A stretch of 58,793 bases of DNA from Bordetella parapertussis. GTDB lineage: Bacteria; Pseudomonadota; Gammaproteobacteria; Burkholderiales; Burkholderiaceae_C. Position numbers and translations under genes: made by a program. The stretch lies in NCBI GenBank assembly GCA_945890735.1, contig CAMDCZ010000008.1, positions 1 through 58,793 on the forward strand. Direction: 5' to 3'. A model generated the notes under the pieces. The model was not told the origin of the DNA, ran no database searches, and saw only the letters and a list, made by a program, of their open reading frames with translations. Positions 33,044 to 42,547 of this stretch are shown in pieces (the first letter of the stretch is position 1; each line of letters begins with the position of its first letter).

Positions 33044-33701
33044 GGTTTTCTTCTTGGTCCTTGACCATGCGAATGGCCGTCATCACATCCACCACCTGAA
33101 TGCCTTCTTTCAAAGGATAGCTTTGCTCAACCGGGGCCACCAACAGCTCATCCACACTCGCCCCAACACCCAAGGCCTCCCAACCGGCCTGACCCAGTTT
33201 TTCCAACACCGCGATGTTGCGCTCGTAAATCTGCGACGCTTCGGGAAACGCCTGCACCGCCTTGTCGATGCTGGCTTCGCGCAGCAAATGCAGGGTGGGA
33301 TAAGGGGCGCGGTTGGTGAAATTGCCGATGTCGTCCATGGTCGTACCGCCAAATTGGTAGCGCGGGTGAAAGTCGGCCATTTGCAGCACGCCTTCCAAAT
33401 CGAGTGACTGCAAGACCGCGTCGCAGTCAAACAAAAACTCGTTGAAGTCCAGAAACTCAGGCAGCAAGTTCGGTGCGATCAGCAAGGTGGTGTCCAAGGC
33501 CTCGGGGTCGGCCTGGGCCAAGTGCGTGAGTTCATGCGCCAACACTTTCAACACCGCTTCGGGGTCGCTGGCTTGGCACACCACGTATCGAAGCTGCTGT
33601 TTGACCACCACCGCTTTGGCAAAGGGACACAGGTTCAGGCCAATCACCGCCTTCTCCAGCCAAGCCTGGGTGTCGCTGATGAACTGCGCGTCGCTGTTCA
33701 T
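33036..33701 (-). CDS. DUF1415 family protein
   Basis: Uncharacterised conserved cytoplasmic protein, 221 residues. Family landmarks are TQAWLEKAVIGLNLCPFAKA near the start, DFHPRYQFGGTTMDDIGNF and NRAPYPTLHLLREASI. Conserved Cys and His residues hint at a metal or redox role, but this is not established. It overlaps dgt by 4 bases and the methyltransferase by 8, forming a coupled set. Confidence 0.9.
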   Translation of the reverse strand: MNSDAQFISDTQAWLEKAVIGLNLCPFAKAVVVKQQLRYVVCQASDPEAVLKVLAHELTHLAQADPEALDTTLLIAPNLLPEFLDFNEFLFDCDAVLQSLDLEGVLQMADFHPRYQFGGTTMDDIGNFTNRAPYPTLHLLREASIDKAVQAFPEASQIYERNIAVLEKLGQAGWEALGVGASVDELLVAPVEQSYPLKEGIQVVDVMTAIRMVKDQEENHG

Positions 33702-34837
33702 GGCTGCAGGGTGGTGCCGGTGATGCGGGCATGTTCCCGACTGGCAAAGCGGTCGGTCATGCCAGCGATGTAGTCGGCAACCGCTCGGGGAAGATTGTCA
33801 CGCTTGGCATGGCCCTCGGGCATGGCTTGGGGTTGGTTCAGGTAAGCCTGGAACAGTTCGCGCACCACCTGCTTGGCCCAATCGGTGGTGTGCATCACCT
33901 GTGGGTGACGGTACAAATGGTGCAGCAAAAATGTTTTCAGCTGTGCCGAGCGTTGTTGCATGGGGGCAGAAAACATCACCAAGGCAGGCGCAGCGCGTAC
34001 CGCCTCCACGCTGACAGGTGCGTGTTGTTCAAGGGCACGTTGGGTGGCTTGCAACACATCGTAGACCTGATCACTCAACATGCGCCGTATGGTTTCGTAC
34101 AACAAGCGCCTGCCGGACAAATCTGCAAATTCATTTTCCACTTGGCGGCGGTAGTCATCAAACAAGGCCACGTCTTCGAGTTGCGCCATGCTGATGAGGC
34201 CCGAGCGCACACCATCGTCAATATCGTGGGCGTTGTAAGCCATCTCGTCGGCGATATTGCACAACTGCGCCTCTAGGTTGGGCTGGTTTTTTGTCAAGAA
34301 ACGTGCGGCCACGCCGCCAGGTTCTTGTGCCTCCAACAGCTGCGCATTGCGAACCGAGCAGTGTTTCAAAATGCCTTCACGGGTTTCAAAGCAGAGGTTG
34401 AGGCCATCAAACTGGGGGTAACGTTCTTCCAAGCCATCGACCACCCGCAGGCTTTGCAAGTTGTGCTCAAACCCGCCATAGGGCGCCATGCACTCGTTCA
34501 AAGCGTCTTGCCCTGCATGGCCAAAAGGCGTATGGCCCAAATCGTGCGCCAAGGCAATGGCCTCCACCAAATCTTCATGCAAGCCCAGTGTGCGGGCCAT
34601 GGATCGGGCCAGTTGCGCCACCTCCAAAGAATGCGTCAAGCGGGTGCGAAACAAATCGCCTTCATGGTTTAAAAAAACCTGGGTTTTGTAAACCAAACGG
34701 CGAAACGCGGTGGAATGCACGATGCGGTCGCGGTCGCGCTGAAACGCATTGCGCGTGGGCGCATCGCTCTCGGGGAAACGACGCCCCCGCGAGTCAGCAG
34801 GGTCACAAGCGTAGGCTGCCAAAGTCAACGGCAACAA
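33698..34837 (-). CDS. dgt: deoxyguanosinetriphosphate triphosphohydrolase-like protein
   Basis: HD-domain dNTP triphosphohydrolase, 379 residues, releasing tripolyphosphate from dGTP or other dNTPs. The metal-site residues are in RLTHSLEVAQLAR, AIALAHDLGHTPFGHAGQDAL and DIADEMAYNAHDIDDG. No ATG is available near the N-terminus; a TTG at 34837 (or the next TTG at 34834) overlaps the aroB stop by 13 bases. The N-terminus matches the short betaproteobacterial form (ACDPADSRGRRFPE). Confidence 0.92.
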   Translation of the reverse strand: MLPLTLAAYACDPADSRGRRFPESDAPTRNAFQRDRDRIVHSTAFRRLVYKTQVFLNHEGDLFRTRLTHSLEVAQLARSMARTLGLHEDLVEAIALAHDLGHTPFGHAGQDALNECMAPYGGFEHNLQSLRVVDGLEERYPQFDGLNLCFETREGILKHCSVRNAQLLEAQEPGGVAARFLTKNQPNLEAQLCNIADEMAYNAHDIDDGVRSGLISMAQLEDVALFDDYRRQVENEFADLSGRRLLYETIRRMLSDQVYDVLQATQRALEQHAPVSVEAVRAAPALVMFSAPMQQRSAQLKTFLLHHLYRHPQVMHTTDWAKQVVRELFQAYLNQPQAMPEGHAKRDNLPRAVADYIAGMTDRFASREHARITGTTLQP

Positions 34838-35931
34838 GCCTGCACCACCTGGGCCACCAAGGCATCAGGCGCACCACGCACCACCGCAGTCCCGGGTGGG
34901 TCGATCAGCACAAAGCGGATGTCACCCGCCTCGGCTTTTTTGTCCACCCGCATATGGTGCAAATAAACCTCGGCACCCAAAGCAGGGCCCACGGTGGGTA
35001 AGCCGGCACGGGCAATGAGGGCAGTGAGTCGTTCAGTGAAGGCCTCGTCCACCAAGCCCAAACGCTGCGACAACTGTGCAGCCATGACCATGCCGCAACC
35101 CACCGCCTCGCCGTGCAGCCATTCGCCAAAACCCAAACCCGCTTCGATGGCGTGGCCAAAGGTATGACCGAAATTCAAAATCGCCCGCAAGCCTGATTCG
35201 CGCTCGTCTTGGCCCACCACATGCGCTTTGATCTCGCAACTGCGCTGCACCGCATAAGCCAGTGCTTGCGGGTCGCGCGCCCCTAAATCGTCGATGTGCT
35301 GCTCGATCCAGTCGAGGAAAGCCATGTCAGCGATGGGGCCGTATTTGATGACCTCGGCCAAACCCGCGCTGAGTTCTCGCGCAGGCAAGCTTTGCAAGGT
35401 GTGCAGATCGCAGACCACGCGCTCGGGTTGGTAGAACGCGCCGATCATGTTTTTGCCAATCGGGTGGTTGATGGCGGTTTTGCCACCCACCGAAGAATCG
35501 ACCTGCGCCAGCAAAGTGGTCGGCACCTGCACAAACGGCACACCGCGCATATAGCAAGCCGCTGCAAAGCCGGTGATGTCGCCGATCACGCCACCGCCCA
35601 GTGCGAACAAAACGGTTTTGCGGTCGCAAGCGTTTTCTAGCAAGACATCGAAAATGCTTTGCAAGGTTTCCCAGGTTTTGAAGGCCTCGCCATCGGGCAG
35701 GCTGAGGGTCAGCACCTTGGGGTAATGGGCTGACAAACTGCGCTGCAATTGCTGCGCATACAAAGGTCCCACCGTGTCATTGGTGACGATCAACGCGACC
35801 GCTGCGCGGGGCAAGCCTTGCCAAGCTGCTGGGCTATCCAACAAACCGGGTGCGATTTGGATGGCGTAGCTGCGCTCACCCAAGTCGATCTGAACCTGGC
35901 CTGCGCTGGGACTGGGGTGGTGGGTGGTCAT
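34825..35931 (-). CDS. aroB: 3-dehydroquinate synthase AroB
   Basis: Second step of the shikimate pathway; NAD- and metal-dependent cyclisation of DAHP. The 368-residue protein shows VPTTLLAQVDSSVGGKTAINHP, DGEAFKTWETL, ALGGGVIGDITGFAAA and the zinc His region GHTFGHAIEAGLG. It overlaps aroK by 4 bases, the normal aroKB pairing. Confidence 0.97.
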   Translation of the reverse strand: MTTHHPSPSAGQVQIDLGERSYAIQIAPGLLDSPAAWQGLPRAAVALIVTNDTVGPLYAQQLQRSLSAHYPKVLTLSLPDGEAFKTWETLQSIFDVLLENACDRKTVLFALGGGVIGDITGFAAACYMRGVPFVQVPTTLLAQVDSSVGGKTAINHPIGKNMIGAFYQPERVVCDLHTLQSLPARELSAGLAEVIKYGPIADMAFLDWIEQHIDDLGARDPQALAYAVQRSCEIKAHVVGQDERESGLRAILNFGHTFGHAIEAGLGFGEWLHGEAVGCGMVMAAQLSQRLGLVDEAFTERLTALIARAGLPTVGPALGAEVYLHHMRVDKKAEAGDIRFVLIDPPGTAVVRGAPDALVAQVVQACCR

Positions 35932-36491
35932 CTGGCGGGAGTCTCCATGGGCAGCACGCCCGCGAGTTCGAGTTGGCTCATGATCATGGTGACCATGGTT
36001 GAGATGCGGGGGCGGCTGGTTTCAATCACGAAATGGGCAGCGGCTTGGTAACTGGGGTCACGTTGCTCAAACAGGTCCAGGAGTTTGGCCATGGGGTCGT
36101 CCACCTGTAGCAAGGGGCGGTGTGTGTCGTGCCGCAAGCGGCGGTAGAGCTCATCGGGTGTGACCCGCAGGTAAATCACCTGGGTGCGCTCGCGCAACAG
36201 CGCGCGGTTGGCTTCGCGCAAGACCGCGCCGCCGCCGGTTGCCAGCACGCCGCAAGCGGTGCGGGTCATGTCGTCGAGCACCTGGGACTCCATGTCGCGA
36301 AAAGCTTGTTCGCCCTCACGCTCAAAAAACTCGCGGATGCTGCAAGCGATGCGCAATTCGATCACCTGGTCGGTGTCGACAAATCCCACGCCCAATTTGC
36401 GCGCGAGTTGCCGTCCAACCGTTGATTTGCCGCTGCCCGGCATGCCCACCAATGCCAACACGATAGATGCTTTCTCAAGGTGCAGAGGCAC
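35928..36491 (-). CDS. aroK: shikimate kinase AroK
   Basis: Phosphorylates shikimate at the 3-OH. The 187-residue protein has Walker A GMPGSGKSTVGRQLA, the shikimate-binding GFVDTDQVIE, the GGGAVLRE loop and a lid with RLRHDTHRPLL. It lies between pilQ and aroB, a standard proteobacterial order, and its start overlaps the pilQ stop by 17 bases. Confidence 0.96.
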   Translation of the reverse strand: MPLHLEKASIVLALVGMPGSGKSTVGRQLARKLGVGFVDTDQVIELRIACSIREFFEREGEQAFRDMESQVLDDMTRTACGVLATGGGAVLREANRALLRERTQVIYLRVTPDELYRRLRHDTHRPLLQVDDPMAKLLDLFEQRDPSYQAAAHFVIETSRPRISTMVTMIMSQLELAGVLPMETPAR

Positions 36492-37764
36492 CTTGCTGAA
36501 GCATTTTAGGGCTTAGGAATATCAGCAGCTCCTGCTTGTGCTGGCGTTGACTGCGGTTGCCAAACAACCAAGACCAAGCCGGCAGGTCTCGCAAGCCTGG
36601 CACGCCGGCGCGGTTGTCGTTGTGGCTGGTCTCGTAAATGCCGCCAATCATCACCGTGCCACCGTCTTCGACCCGCACCTGGGTGCTGACATGCTTGGTG
36701 TCAATCGCAAACCCCGCGGGCGTGCTTTGACCGACACTGTCTTTGTGCACCTCCAGCCTCATGGTGATGCTGCCCTCGGGCGTGATCTGTGGCGTGACCT
36801 CCAAGCGCAAATTGGCTTTGCGAAACGCGATCGATGTCACCCCATTGGCACCGGCCAAGGTGTAGGGCAATTCCGTGCCTTGCTCGATCACCGCTTTGGC
36901 TTGGTCGGCGGTGACCAAGCGCGGACTGGCCACCACCCGCCCCAAACCCTGTGCCTCCAAGGCTGACAACTCCACACCCAAGCGTTGGCTGTGACTGGCG
37001 TTGAACAAACTCAGTGCCACCTGTGGTGCTTGTGCACCCTGCAAAGGGCTGGCCGGCAGGTTGATGTTGGGTGTGCCGCTGTTGACCGCCAAGCGCACAC
37101 CCAAGGAAGCGGCAAAGTTGTCTGATGCCTCAACGATCCGCGCTTCGATCAACACCTGGCGCTGCGCCACATCCACGCGCTCGATGAACTGTGCGACTTG
37201 CTGCAGGCGCTCGGGGATGTCGGTGACAAACAACTGGTTGGTGCGTGCATCTGTCATGGCGCTGCCGCGCGCGCTCAGCAAGCGGGGTGCAGCCGTGCCG
37301 GCGGGCGAAGCACCGACCGCCATCAACGCCCCCAACAAGTCGCCCGCCCGGGCGTGGTTCAGCGCAAACGCTTGGGTCTGCAAGGGTTCCAGCACCTGCA
37401 TGGCGCTGCGGCTCTCTAACAACTGCTTTTCTCTGGCCGCCAACTCCGCCCATGGCGCCACCCACAACACCGAGCCTTGGCGCTGTTGCCCCAAGCCCTT
37501 GGTTTGCAAAATGGTGTGCAAAGCCTGGTCCCAAGGCACGTCTTGCAGCCGCAAGCTCAGGCTGCCGTTGACGCTGTCGGAGACCACCAGGTTGATGCCA
37601 CTGAAATCAGCAATCACTTGCAGCGCCGTGCGCAGTTCGATCTGTTGAAACTGCATGCTGATCGGTGCGCCGCTGAACCCGGTTGCCGGGGTTTGGGCCA
37701 CGGCCATGCTGGCCATGCAGCCGAGCAGCTTGCCCATCAGCCAGGCCAGTGACTGCCGCTTCAT
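36475..37764 (-). CDS. pilQ: PilQ/HofQ-type secretin, short form
   Basis: Outer-membrane secretin for type IV pilus or DNA-uptake machinery. The 429-residue protein has a signal peptide (about 1-23, ending MAVAQ), an STN/N0 domain at about 35-100 (MQFQQIELRTALQVIADFSG), one N1-like domain with NQLFVTDIPERLQQVAQFIE, and a secretin core with GRVVASPRLVTADQAKAVIE and VPGLRDLPAWSWLFGNR. The N-terminal AMIN peptidoglycan-binding domains of usual PilQ (about 700 residues) are missing, making it closer in size to HofQ/ComE competence secretins. The ATG at 37764 overlaps the pilO/P stop; longer upstream frame is not real. Confidence 0.9.
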   Translation of the reverse strand: MKRQSLAWLMGKLLGCMASMAVAQTPATGFSGAPISMQFQQIELRTALQVIADFSGINLVVSDSVNGSLSLRLQDVPWDQALHTILQTKGLGQQRQGSVLWVAPWAELAAREKQLLESRSAMQVLEPLQTQAFALNHARAGDLLGALMAVGASPAGTAAPRLLSARGSAMTDARTNQLFVTDIPERLQQVAQFIERVDVAQRQVLIEARIVEASDNFAASLGVRLAVNSGTPNINLPASPLQGAQAPQVALSLFNASHSQRLGVELSALEAQGLGRVVASPRLVTADQAKAVIEQGTELPYTLAGANGVTSIAFRKANLRLEVTPQITPEGSITMRLEVHKDSVGQSTPAGFAIDTKHVSTQVRVEDGGTVMIGGIYETSHNDNRAGVPGLRDLPAWSWLFGNRSQRQHKQELLIFLSPKMLQQGASAP

Positions 37765-38759
37765 GGTTGGACCTGCCCGGGAAACCGAACCCGCTGTGAT
37801 TGCCATTGCCCCCGTGCTTGGGGATGCCATTCCTGCAGCACCAGGTGGTCTGACCCAATCTCCACCACCCGGCCCCAGTTTTGTCCCCAGGCCTGGCCCA
37901 CCGCCAGTGCTTGCACCCGACCCTGGGTGCGCACCAATGCGCGCTGCTGGCCCGGTTGCGACAACATCCCCACCCAGGCATGTTCTTCCAAGGCACGGCC
38001 CTGCCCAGGGGCATCCGCTGCCAGCCATGAGGCGGCCTGGGGCGGCAAGGCCAGGCGCAAACCATGGACCGCGAACGGGTTGTGCCAAACCTGCGGGCCA
38101 GACTGGACAGGCGGATGCGAAGGCGGCGCTGCAAGCGCGCTGTTTGGGGACGGCTGCGGCCGCAGACCTTCGGCGCTGGCCAGGGGGGCAGCTGGGGCCC
38201 AGGTGATGTCGAGTTGCAGCCAGGGGTGCGCTGGATTTGCTGGACCGGGCGCCGGGTCTGCTAGCCGGGTCAACTCGAAAGCCTGCACCCGTTGGCGCGG
38301 CAAACGCTGGGGCCATTGTTGCCACGCCGCCAACAGCTGAGGCAAGCTGCCTCGCCACTGCAGCTGATGGTCATTGACCATCTGGGCTTGCAAACCATGC
38401 TGTTGGGCCAGTTGCGCTGCCGCGCTGACATCGCTGGTCGGGTTTGCAGGCCAGGTTTGCCAAGCCGGCCAGGGCATGCCAGAGGGGTGCGGCAAAGCCT
38501 CCAAGGCCTGTATCTGCGCCCGCTGCTGACGCAGCTGCGTGCGCAGTGTTTCTAAGCGCGCGGCCATGGCTTGCTGGGCTTGCGGGTGTTGCCACCATGC
38601 ACGCCACAAGTCTGCCGACAGGTAAAAGCTGCCCCAGCCGGTCAGGCACATGCTGGCCGCGCACAAGACCAAGGCCTGCGCCAAGCAGGGCCAGGCATGC
38701 CATACATGCCAGTGGCTGCGCCACTGCGGCCAAGGCGACTGACCCCACCAGCGGCTCAT
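37761..38759 (-). CDS. fused PilO-PilP type IV pilus assembly protein
   Basis: The 332-residue protein combines two pilus alignment proteins. Residues 1-190 look like PilO: membrane helix near 25-45, then a Gln-rich coiled coil (about 55-90) and a ferredoxin-like domain ending QLDITWAPA. Residues about 225-330 look like PilP: WHNPFAVHG, then WVGMLSQPGQQRALVRTQGR and VGQAWGQNWGRVVEIGSD. A Pro/Ala linker joins them and there is no PilP lipobox Cys, as expected if PilO's helix now anchors both. It lies between pilN and pilQ with ATGA overlaps on both sides. The assignment is from pattern and gene order. Confidence 0.75.
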   Translation of the reverse strand: MSRWWGQSPWPQWRSHWHVWHAWPCLAQALVLCAASMCLTGWGSFYLSADLWRAWWQHPQAQQAMAARLETLRTQLRQQRAQIQALEALPHPSGMPWPAWQTWPANPTSDVSAAAQLAQQHGLQAQMVNDHQLQWRGSLPQLLAAWQQWPQRLPRQRVQAFELTRLADPAPGPANPAHPWLQLDITWAPAAPLASAEGLRPQPSPNSALAAPPSHPPVQSGPQVWHNPFAVHGLRLALPPQAASWLAADAPGQGRALEEHAWVGMLSQPGQQRALVRTQGRVQALAVGQAWGQNWGRVVEIGSDHLVLQEWHPQARGQWQSQRVRFPGQVQP

Positions 38760-39298
38760 GCGGACCCCCCAGGGCTGCGCCACTGCAAGACAAACCGCTG
38801 TTGGCGACAGGCCAAGCCATCGTTTTCTCGCCAGGTCAAGGCCTGCATTTCCGTGTGCTGGGCTTGCAAGGCATCTTGCCAAGCTTGCACATGCGCAGGA
38901 CTGATGGCCCATCCAGACAACTGCACTTGCTGATCGCGCCAGCCCAAGCGCTCGAGCTGGATACCGTGGGGCGACAAGGACAACACCTGTTGCAACACCT
39001 GCCAGGCTTGCGCTTGTTGGGCTTGCCATTGGGCCCAGTCACGCTGCACCTGCGCGACCTGCTGCTGACGCGCTTGCCACACCGACTGGTCTGCCAAGGC
39101 CGTTTCCAACTCGGTTTGGGCTTGCTGCCATGCCTGCATTTGCAAGCGCACAGGTTGATACCAGGCGCTCAAAAGTTGGTGCAAAACAAACACCGTGCCC
39201 GACGACATCAGACACGCCAAACACACGCCCCAGCGCCAGCGGCGCATGGCCCGGGCACGCAATTGCTCGCGCCATGGCAACAAGTTGAAATGGCTCAT
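38756..39298 (-). CDS. pilN: type IV pilus assembly protein PilN
   Basis: Inner-membrane alignment-complex protein, 180 residues. The N-terminus MSHFNLLPWREQLRARA is the PilN signature that binds PilM; one membrane helix (about 22-42) follows, then a long Gln-rich periplasmic coiled coil and a small domain with LERLGWRDQQVQLSGWA. The ATG at 39298 is chosen because it places that signature first. Confidence 0.88.
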   Translation of the reverse strand: MSHFNLLPWREQLRARAMRRWRWGVCLACLMSSGTVFVLHQLLSAWYQPVRLQMQAWQQAQTELETALADQSVWQARQQQVAQVQRDWAQWQAQQAQAWQVLQQVLSLSPHGIQLERLGWRDQQVQLSGWAISPAHVQAWQDALQAQHTEMQALTWRENDGLACRQQRFVLQWRSPGGSA

Positions 39299-39993
39299 GG
39301 ATTGACCACCCCCAAGGCCAGACCGCCCAGCACCGCCTGCTGGTCGGTGGTCAACGGTGTGGGGTGGCACGACTTGGCCACACCCTGGCTCACCGACGCT
39401 TGGCTTTGCCAGTCTTGCCAACGCTTGGCAGCTTGCCAAGGTGGCTCGATGCGAACCAGTGCCAAGCCCGCCGCACGGCAGCTGTGTTCAGCCGCGGTCA
39501 CCCAAGCCCGAGGCGCGGCCAACACCTCCCAGGTCTGCAAAGCCTGCGCTTGCAATGCAGCCAACAACCAGGCGGGCCCAGGGGCAGCTGAGGCAGCCGG
39601 GGGGTCGACCTCCATGCGGAGGTGGTAATCCCACACCGCTTGGGCCAATGGCCAAGGCAGCAGGGTTTGCAGCTGACTTTGAATCTGCGCATGGGTTTGC
39701 TTGGCCGTCATGCCTGGCTCGAGTTGCAGGCTGAAGCGATGTGTTTGGGATTCAGGCAAAACCATGGCCGTGGCTTGCGCTTGAAAACCACTGCGCTGAC
39801 GTGCCAGGCGCAATGCCGCCGGGTCGGGGCAAGCCTCTGGCAAAACCGCGCAGGGGGCCGCGTGTGGTTGCCAATGCCATTGCGGCAAGGGCGTGGAACC
39901 CGATCCCTGGGTTTGCGCCAAGGCCAAACCTTCGGCGGTGTGGAGCACGCCCAATCCTCGTCGAGTTGCTCTGGTGCGGTGAAACCAATGCAT
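39295..39993 (-). CDS. pilM: PilM/HofM-like protein, short
   Basis: First gene of the leftward pil set. At 232 residues it is clearly shorter than standard PilM (about 350) and has no easily recognised actin-like nucleotide loop; the start HWFHRTRATRRGLGVLHTAEG and the QLQTLLPWPLAQAVWDYHLRME region fit a PilM/HofM-like role. AAGGG sits just before the ATG. It is divergent from mrcA, the usual arrangement for pilM. The function is inferred mainly from position. Confidence 0.7.
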   Translation of the reverse strand: MHWFHRTRATRRGLGVLHTAEGLALAQTQGSGSTPLPQWHWQPHAAPCAVLPEACPDPAALRLARQRSGFQAQATAMVLPESQTHRFSLQLEPGMTAKQTHAQIQSQLQTLLPWPLAQAVWDYHLRMEVDPPAASAAPGPAWLLAALQAQALQTWEVLAAPRAWVTAAEHSCRAAGLALVRIEPPWQAAKRWQDWQSQASVSQGVAKSCHPTPLTTDQQAVLGGLALGVVNP

Positions 39994-40127
39994 GCGATCG
40001 CCCTTTCTTGATTTGCCCTGTGCAGGGTTGTAATGGGGCTGACGGCACCAAGGCGTAAGCTGCGCTGACAAATTTTTTACAATCCACTTCACCTTGCCAA
40101 CCAGGCCTTTGCGCCCATCCCCCCTTC

Positions 40128-42500
40128 ATGCCACCCAGCCCCAAAACTGCCGAGCCGCCAAAAGCAGCCCCGCACCCAACACCTGCCAACAATTTGTGGC
40201 GCGTCCTGGGCAGCTTCTTGATGTGGTCCGTTGGTCTGGGTGCGGCTGGCATGGCCACGGTGCTGCTGCTGGTCGGGATCGCGCTGGCGATGGCCTATCC
40301 GCAATTGCCTGACATCTCTGAATTGGCGGATTACCGCCCGAAACTCTCGATGCGGGTGTTGTCCTTGGAAGGGCAAGTCATTGGCGAGTTTGGTGAAGAG
40401 CGGCGCAAGCTCATTCCCTTTAAAGACATCCCCGACGTGGTGAAAAACGCCGTGCTGTCGATCGAAGACGCCCGCTTCTACCAACACGGTGGCGTCGACT
40501 ACATCGGTTTGGCGCGCGCCAGCTTGGCCAATGTCGGCCGCGCCAAGAGCCAGGGGGCCTCCACCATCACCATGCAGGTGGCCCGCAATGTGTATTTGAC
40601 TTCTGAGAAAACCTTCACCCGCAAAATCTACGAGCTGCTCCTGACGTTCAAGCTCGAGCATTTGCTCACCAAGGACCAGATTTTTGAAATTTATTTGAAC
40701 CAAATTTTCCTGGGGCACCGGGCCTATGGATTCGCTGCCGCTGCTGAAACCTACTTTGGCAAACCCATCCAGTCGCTCAGCATCGCTGAAGCCGCGATGC
40801 TGGCTGGCCTGCCCAAAGCGCCCTCGGCCTTCAACCCGATCAACAACCCCAAGCGGGCCCGCTCGCGCCAGCTCTACATCATTGAGCGCATGCAAGACAA
40901 CGGTTTCATCACGGCCGAGCAGGCCGTCGCCGCCAAAGCCGAAGAGCTCACGATTCGCAGCATCAAGACCACCCCCTCGACCCATGCCGAGTTTGTCGCC
41001 GAGATGGCCCGACAACTCATGTTTGCGCAGTACGGGCCTGACATTTACACCCGCGGTCTGAATGTGCACACAACCATCAAAGCCGCTGACCAAGAAGTCG
41101 CTTACCAGGCACTGCGCCGTGGCATCTTGGATTACGAATTGCGCCAGGTCTACCGAGGCCCTGAAAAGTTCATCGCCTTGTCCAGCGACCCAGCTGAATT
41201 CGAAGATGCGATCGATGAAGCCTTGATTGAAGCAGGTGACAAAGGCGATTTGTTGGCTGCAGTGGTGCTGGAAGCCAACTCGAAAAAAGTGCGTGTGCTC
41301 AGACACAACAGTGAAGTCATCGAGATCACGGGTGAAGGCTTGAAACCGGTGCAGTCTGGTTTGGCTGACAAAGCGCCTCCCCACATCAAACTGCGCGCAG
41401 GCGCGGTGGTGCGGGTGACGAAAACCCCCAAGGGCGATTGGAGCCTGACGCAACTGCCCGAGGTCGAAGGCGCGTTTGTGGCGATGGACCCAAGCGACGG
41501 TGCCATTCGGTCTCTGGTCGGCGGCTTTGATTTCGACAAAAACAAATTCAACCATGTGACCCAGGCCTGGCGTCAACCCGGCTCCAGCTTCAAACCATTC
41601 ATTTATTCGGCGGCGCTGGAACAGGGCTTCACCCCAGCCACCCTGGTCAATGATGCGCCGCTGTTTTTTGATGCCAGCGCCACCGGCAGCCAAGCCTGGG
41701 AGCCGAAAAATTACGATGGCAAATTCGAGGGCATCATGGGCTTGCGCACGGCCTTGGCCAAGTCCAAAAACATGGTGTCGATCCGTATCTTGCAAGCCGT
41801 TGGCCCACAAAATGCGCAAGACTGGATCAGCCGCTTTGGTTTCGACCCCGACAAACATCCAGCCTATCTGACCATGGCTTTGGGCGCGGGCTCGGTCACA
41901 CCGCTGCAAGTCGCGCTTGGCTACTCGGTGTTTGCCAATGGCGGTTACCTGGTCAAGCCCTACCTGATCACCAAGGTCACGGATCCCCTGGGCAAAGTGC
42001 TGTCGAACTACACCCCGATCGAGCTGGATGAGCGCTCACGTGCGATCGAGCCGCGCAATGCCTTCTTGATGAGCCACTTGCTGCAAGAGGTGACCCGTTC
42101 AGGCACAGCGGCCCGCGCCCAGCAAGCGCTCAAGCGCAGCGATATTTATGGCAAGACCGGTACCACCAATGACTCGATGGACGCCTGGTTTGCGGGCTAC
42201 CACCCTGACCTGACTGCCGTCACCTGGATTGGTTATGACACCCCACGCAAGCTCGGCGACAGGGAAACCGGCGGTGGCCTGAGCCTGCCGGTGTGGATTG
42301 CCTATATGCAGCACGCCCTGAAAAACATGCCGGTCACACCCATCCCGGTGCCAGCGGGGGTGGTCTACGAAGGCAATGACTGGTTCTACCAAGAGTTCAC
42401 CCAAACCACTGGCGTGACCAGCTTGGGCATCGAAGACAAGCCGGCGGATGCGCAGGCCGAGGGCGAGAAAAAGAAAATCCTCGACATGTTCAAGGAATAA
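40128..42500 (+). CDS. mrcA: penicillin-binding protein 1A, bifunctional
   Basis: Class A PBP, 790 residues, making and cross-linking peptidoglycan at the inner membrane. A cytoplasmic tail and one membrane helix (about 36-60) precede the GT51 transglycosylase with IEDARFYQHGGVDY and QGASTITMQVARNVYL, an OB-like insert (about 320-430), and the transpeptidase with the SxxK Ser in PGSSFKPF, SKN in ALAKSKNMVS and KTG in YGKTGTTND. It diverges from the pil operon with 134 bases between the starts. TACAAT at 40078-40083 is a possible -10, without a good -35. Confidence 0.96.
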   Translation: MPPSPKTAEPPKAAPHPTPANNLWRVLGSFLMWSVGLGAAGMATVLLLVGIALAMAYPQLPDISELADYRPKLSMRVLSLEGQVIGEFGEERRKLIPFKDIPDVVKNAVLSIEDARFYQHGGVDYIGLARASLANVGRAKSQGASTITMQVARNVYLTSEKTFTRKIYELLLTFKLEHLLTKDQIFEIYLNQIFLGHRAYGFAAAAETYFGKPIQSLSIAEAAMLAGLPKAPSAFNPINNPKRARSRQLYIIERMQDNGFITAEQAVAAKAEELTIRSIKTTPSTHAEFVAEMARQLMFAQYGPDIYTRGLNVHTTIKAADQEVAYQALRRGILDYELRQVYRGPEKFIALSSDPAEFEDAIDEALIEAGDKGDLLAAVVLEANSKKVRVLRHNSEVIEITGEGLKPVQSGLADKAPPHIKLRAGAVVRVTKTPKGDWSLTQLPEVEGAFVAMDPSDGAIRSLVGGFDFDKNKFNHVTQAWRQPGSSFKPFIYSAALEQGFTPATLVNDAPLFFDASATGSQAWEPKNYDGKFEGIMGLRTALAKSKNMVSIRILQAVGPQNAQDWISRFGFDPDKHPAYLTMALGAGSVTPLQVALGYSVFANGGYLVKPYLITKVTDPLGKVLSNYTPIELDERSRAIEPRNAFLMSHLLQEVTRSGTAARAQQALKRSDIYGKTGTTNDSMDAWFAGYHPDLTAVTWIGYDTPRKLGDRETGGGLSLPVWIAYMQHALKNMPVTPIPVPAGVVYEGNDWFYQEFTQTTGVTSLGIEDKPADAQAEGEKKKILDMFKE

Positions 42501-42531
42501 ACCCAACGCTTGAACAAGCCTGTGGGATCAG

Positions 42532-42547
42532 GCCTGCGCCTGCAGGC
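42532..42547. terminator. short hairpin between convergent mrcA and cyaY
   Basis: GCCTGC at 42532-42537 pairs with GCAGGC at 42542-42547 around a GCCT loop. It lies after the mrcA stop and directly at the cyaY stop. No T run follows on either strand, so a role in termination is only possible. Confidence 0.3.

Noticed and set aside
36475..37764. pilQ as a truncated pseudogene
   Set aside because: Start, signal peptide, STN and full secretin domain are intact, and both ends overlap neighbours in phase as in a working operon.
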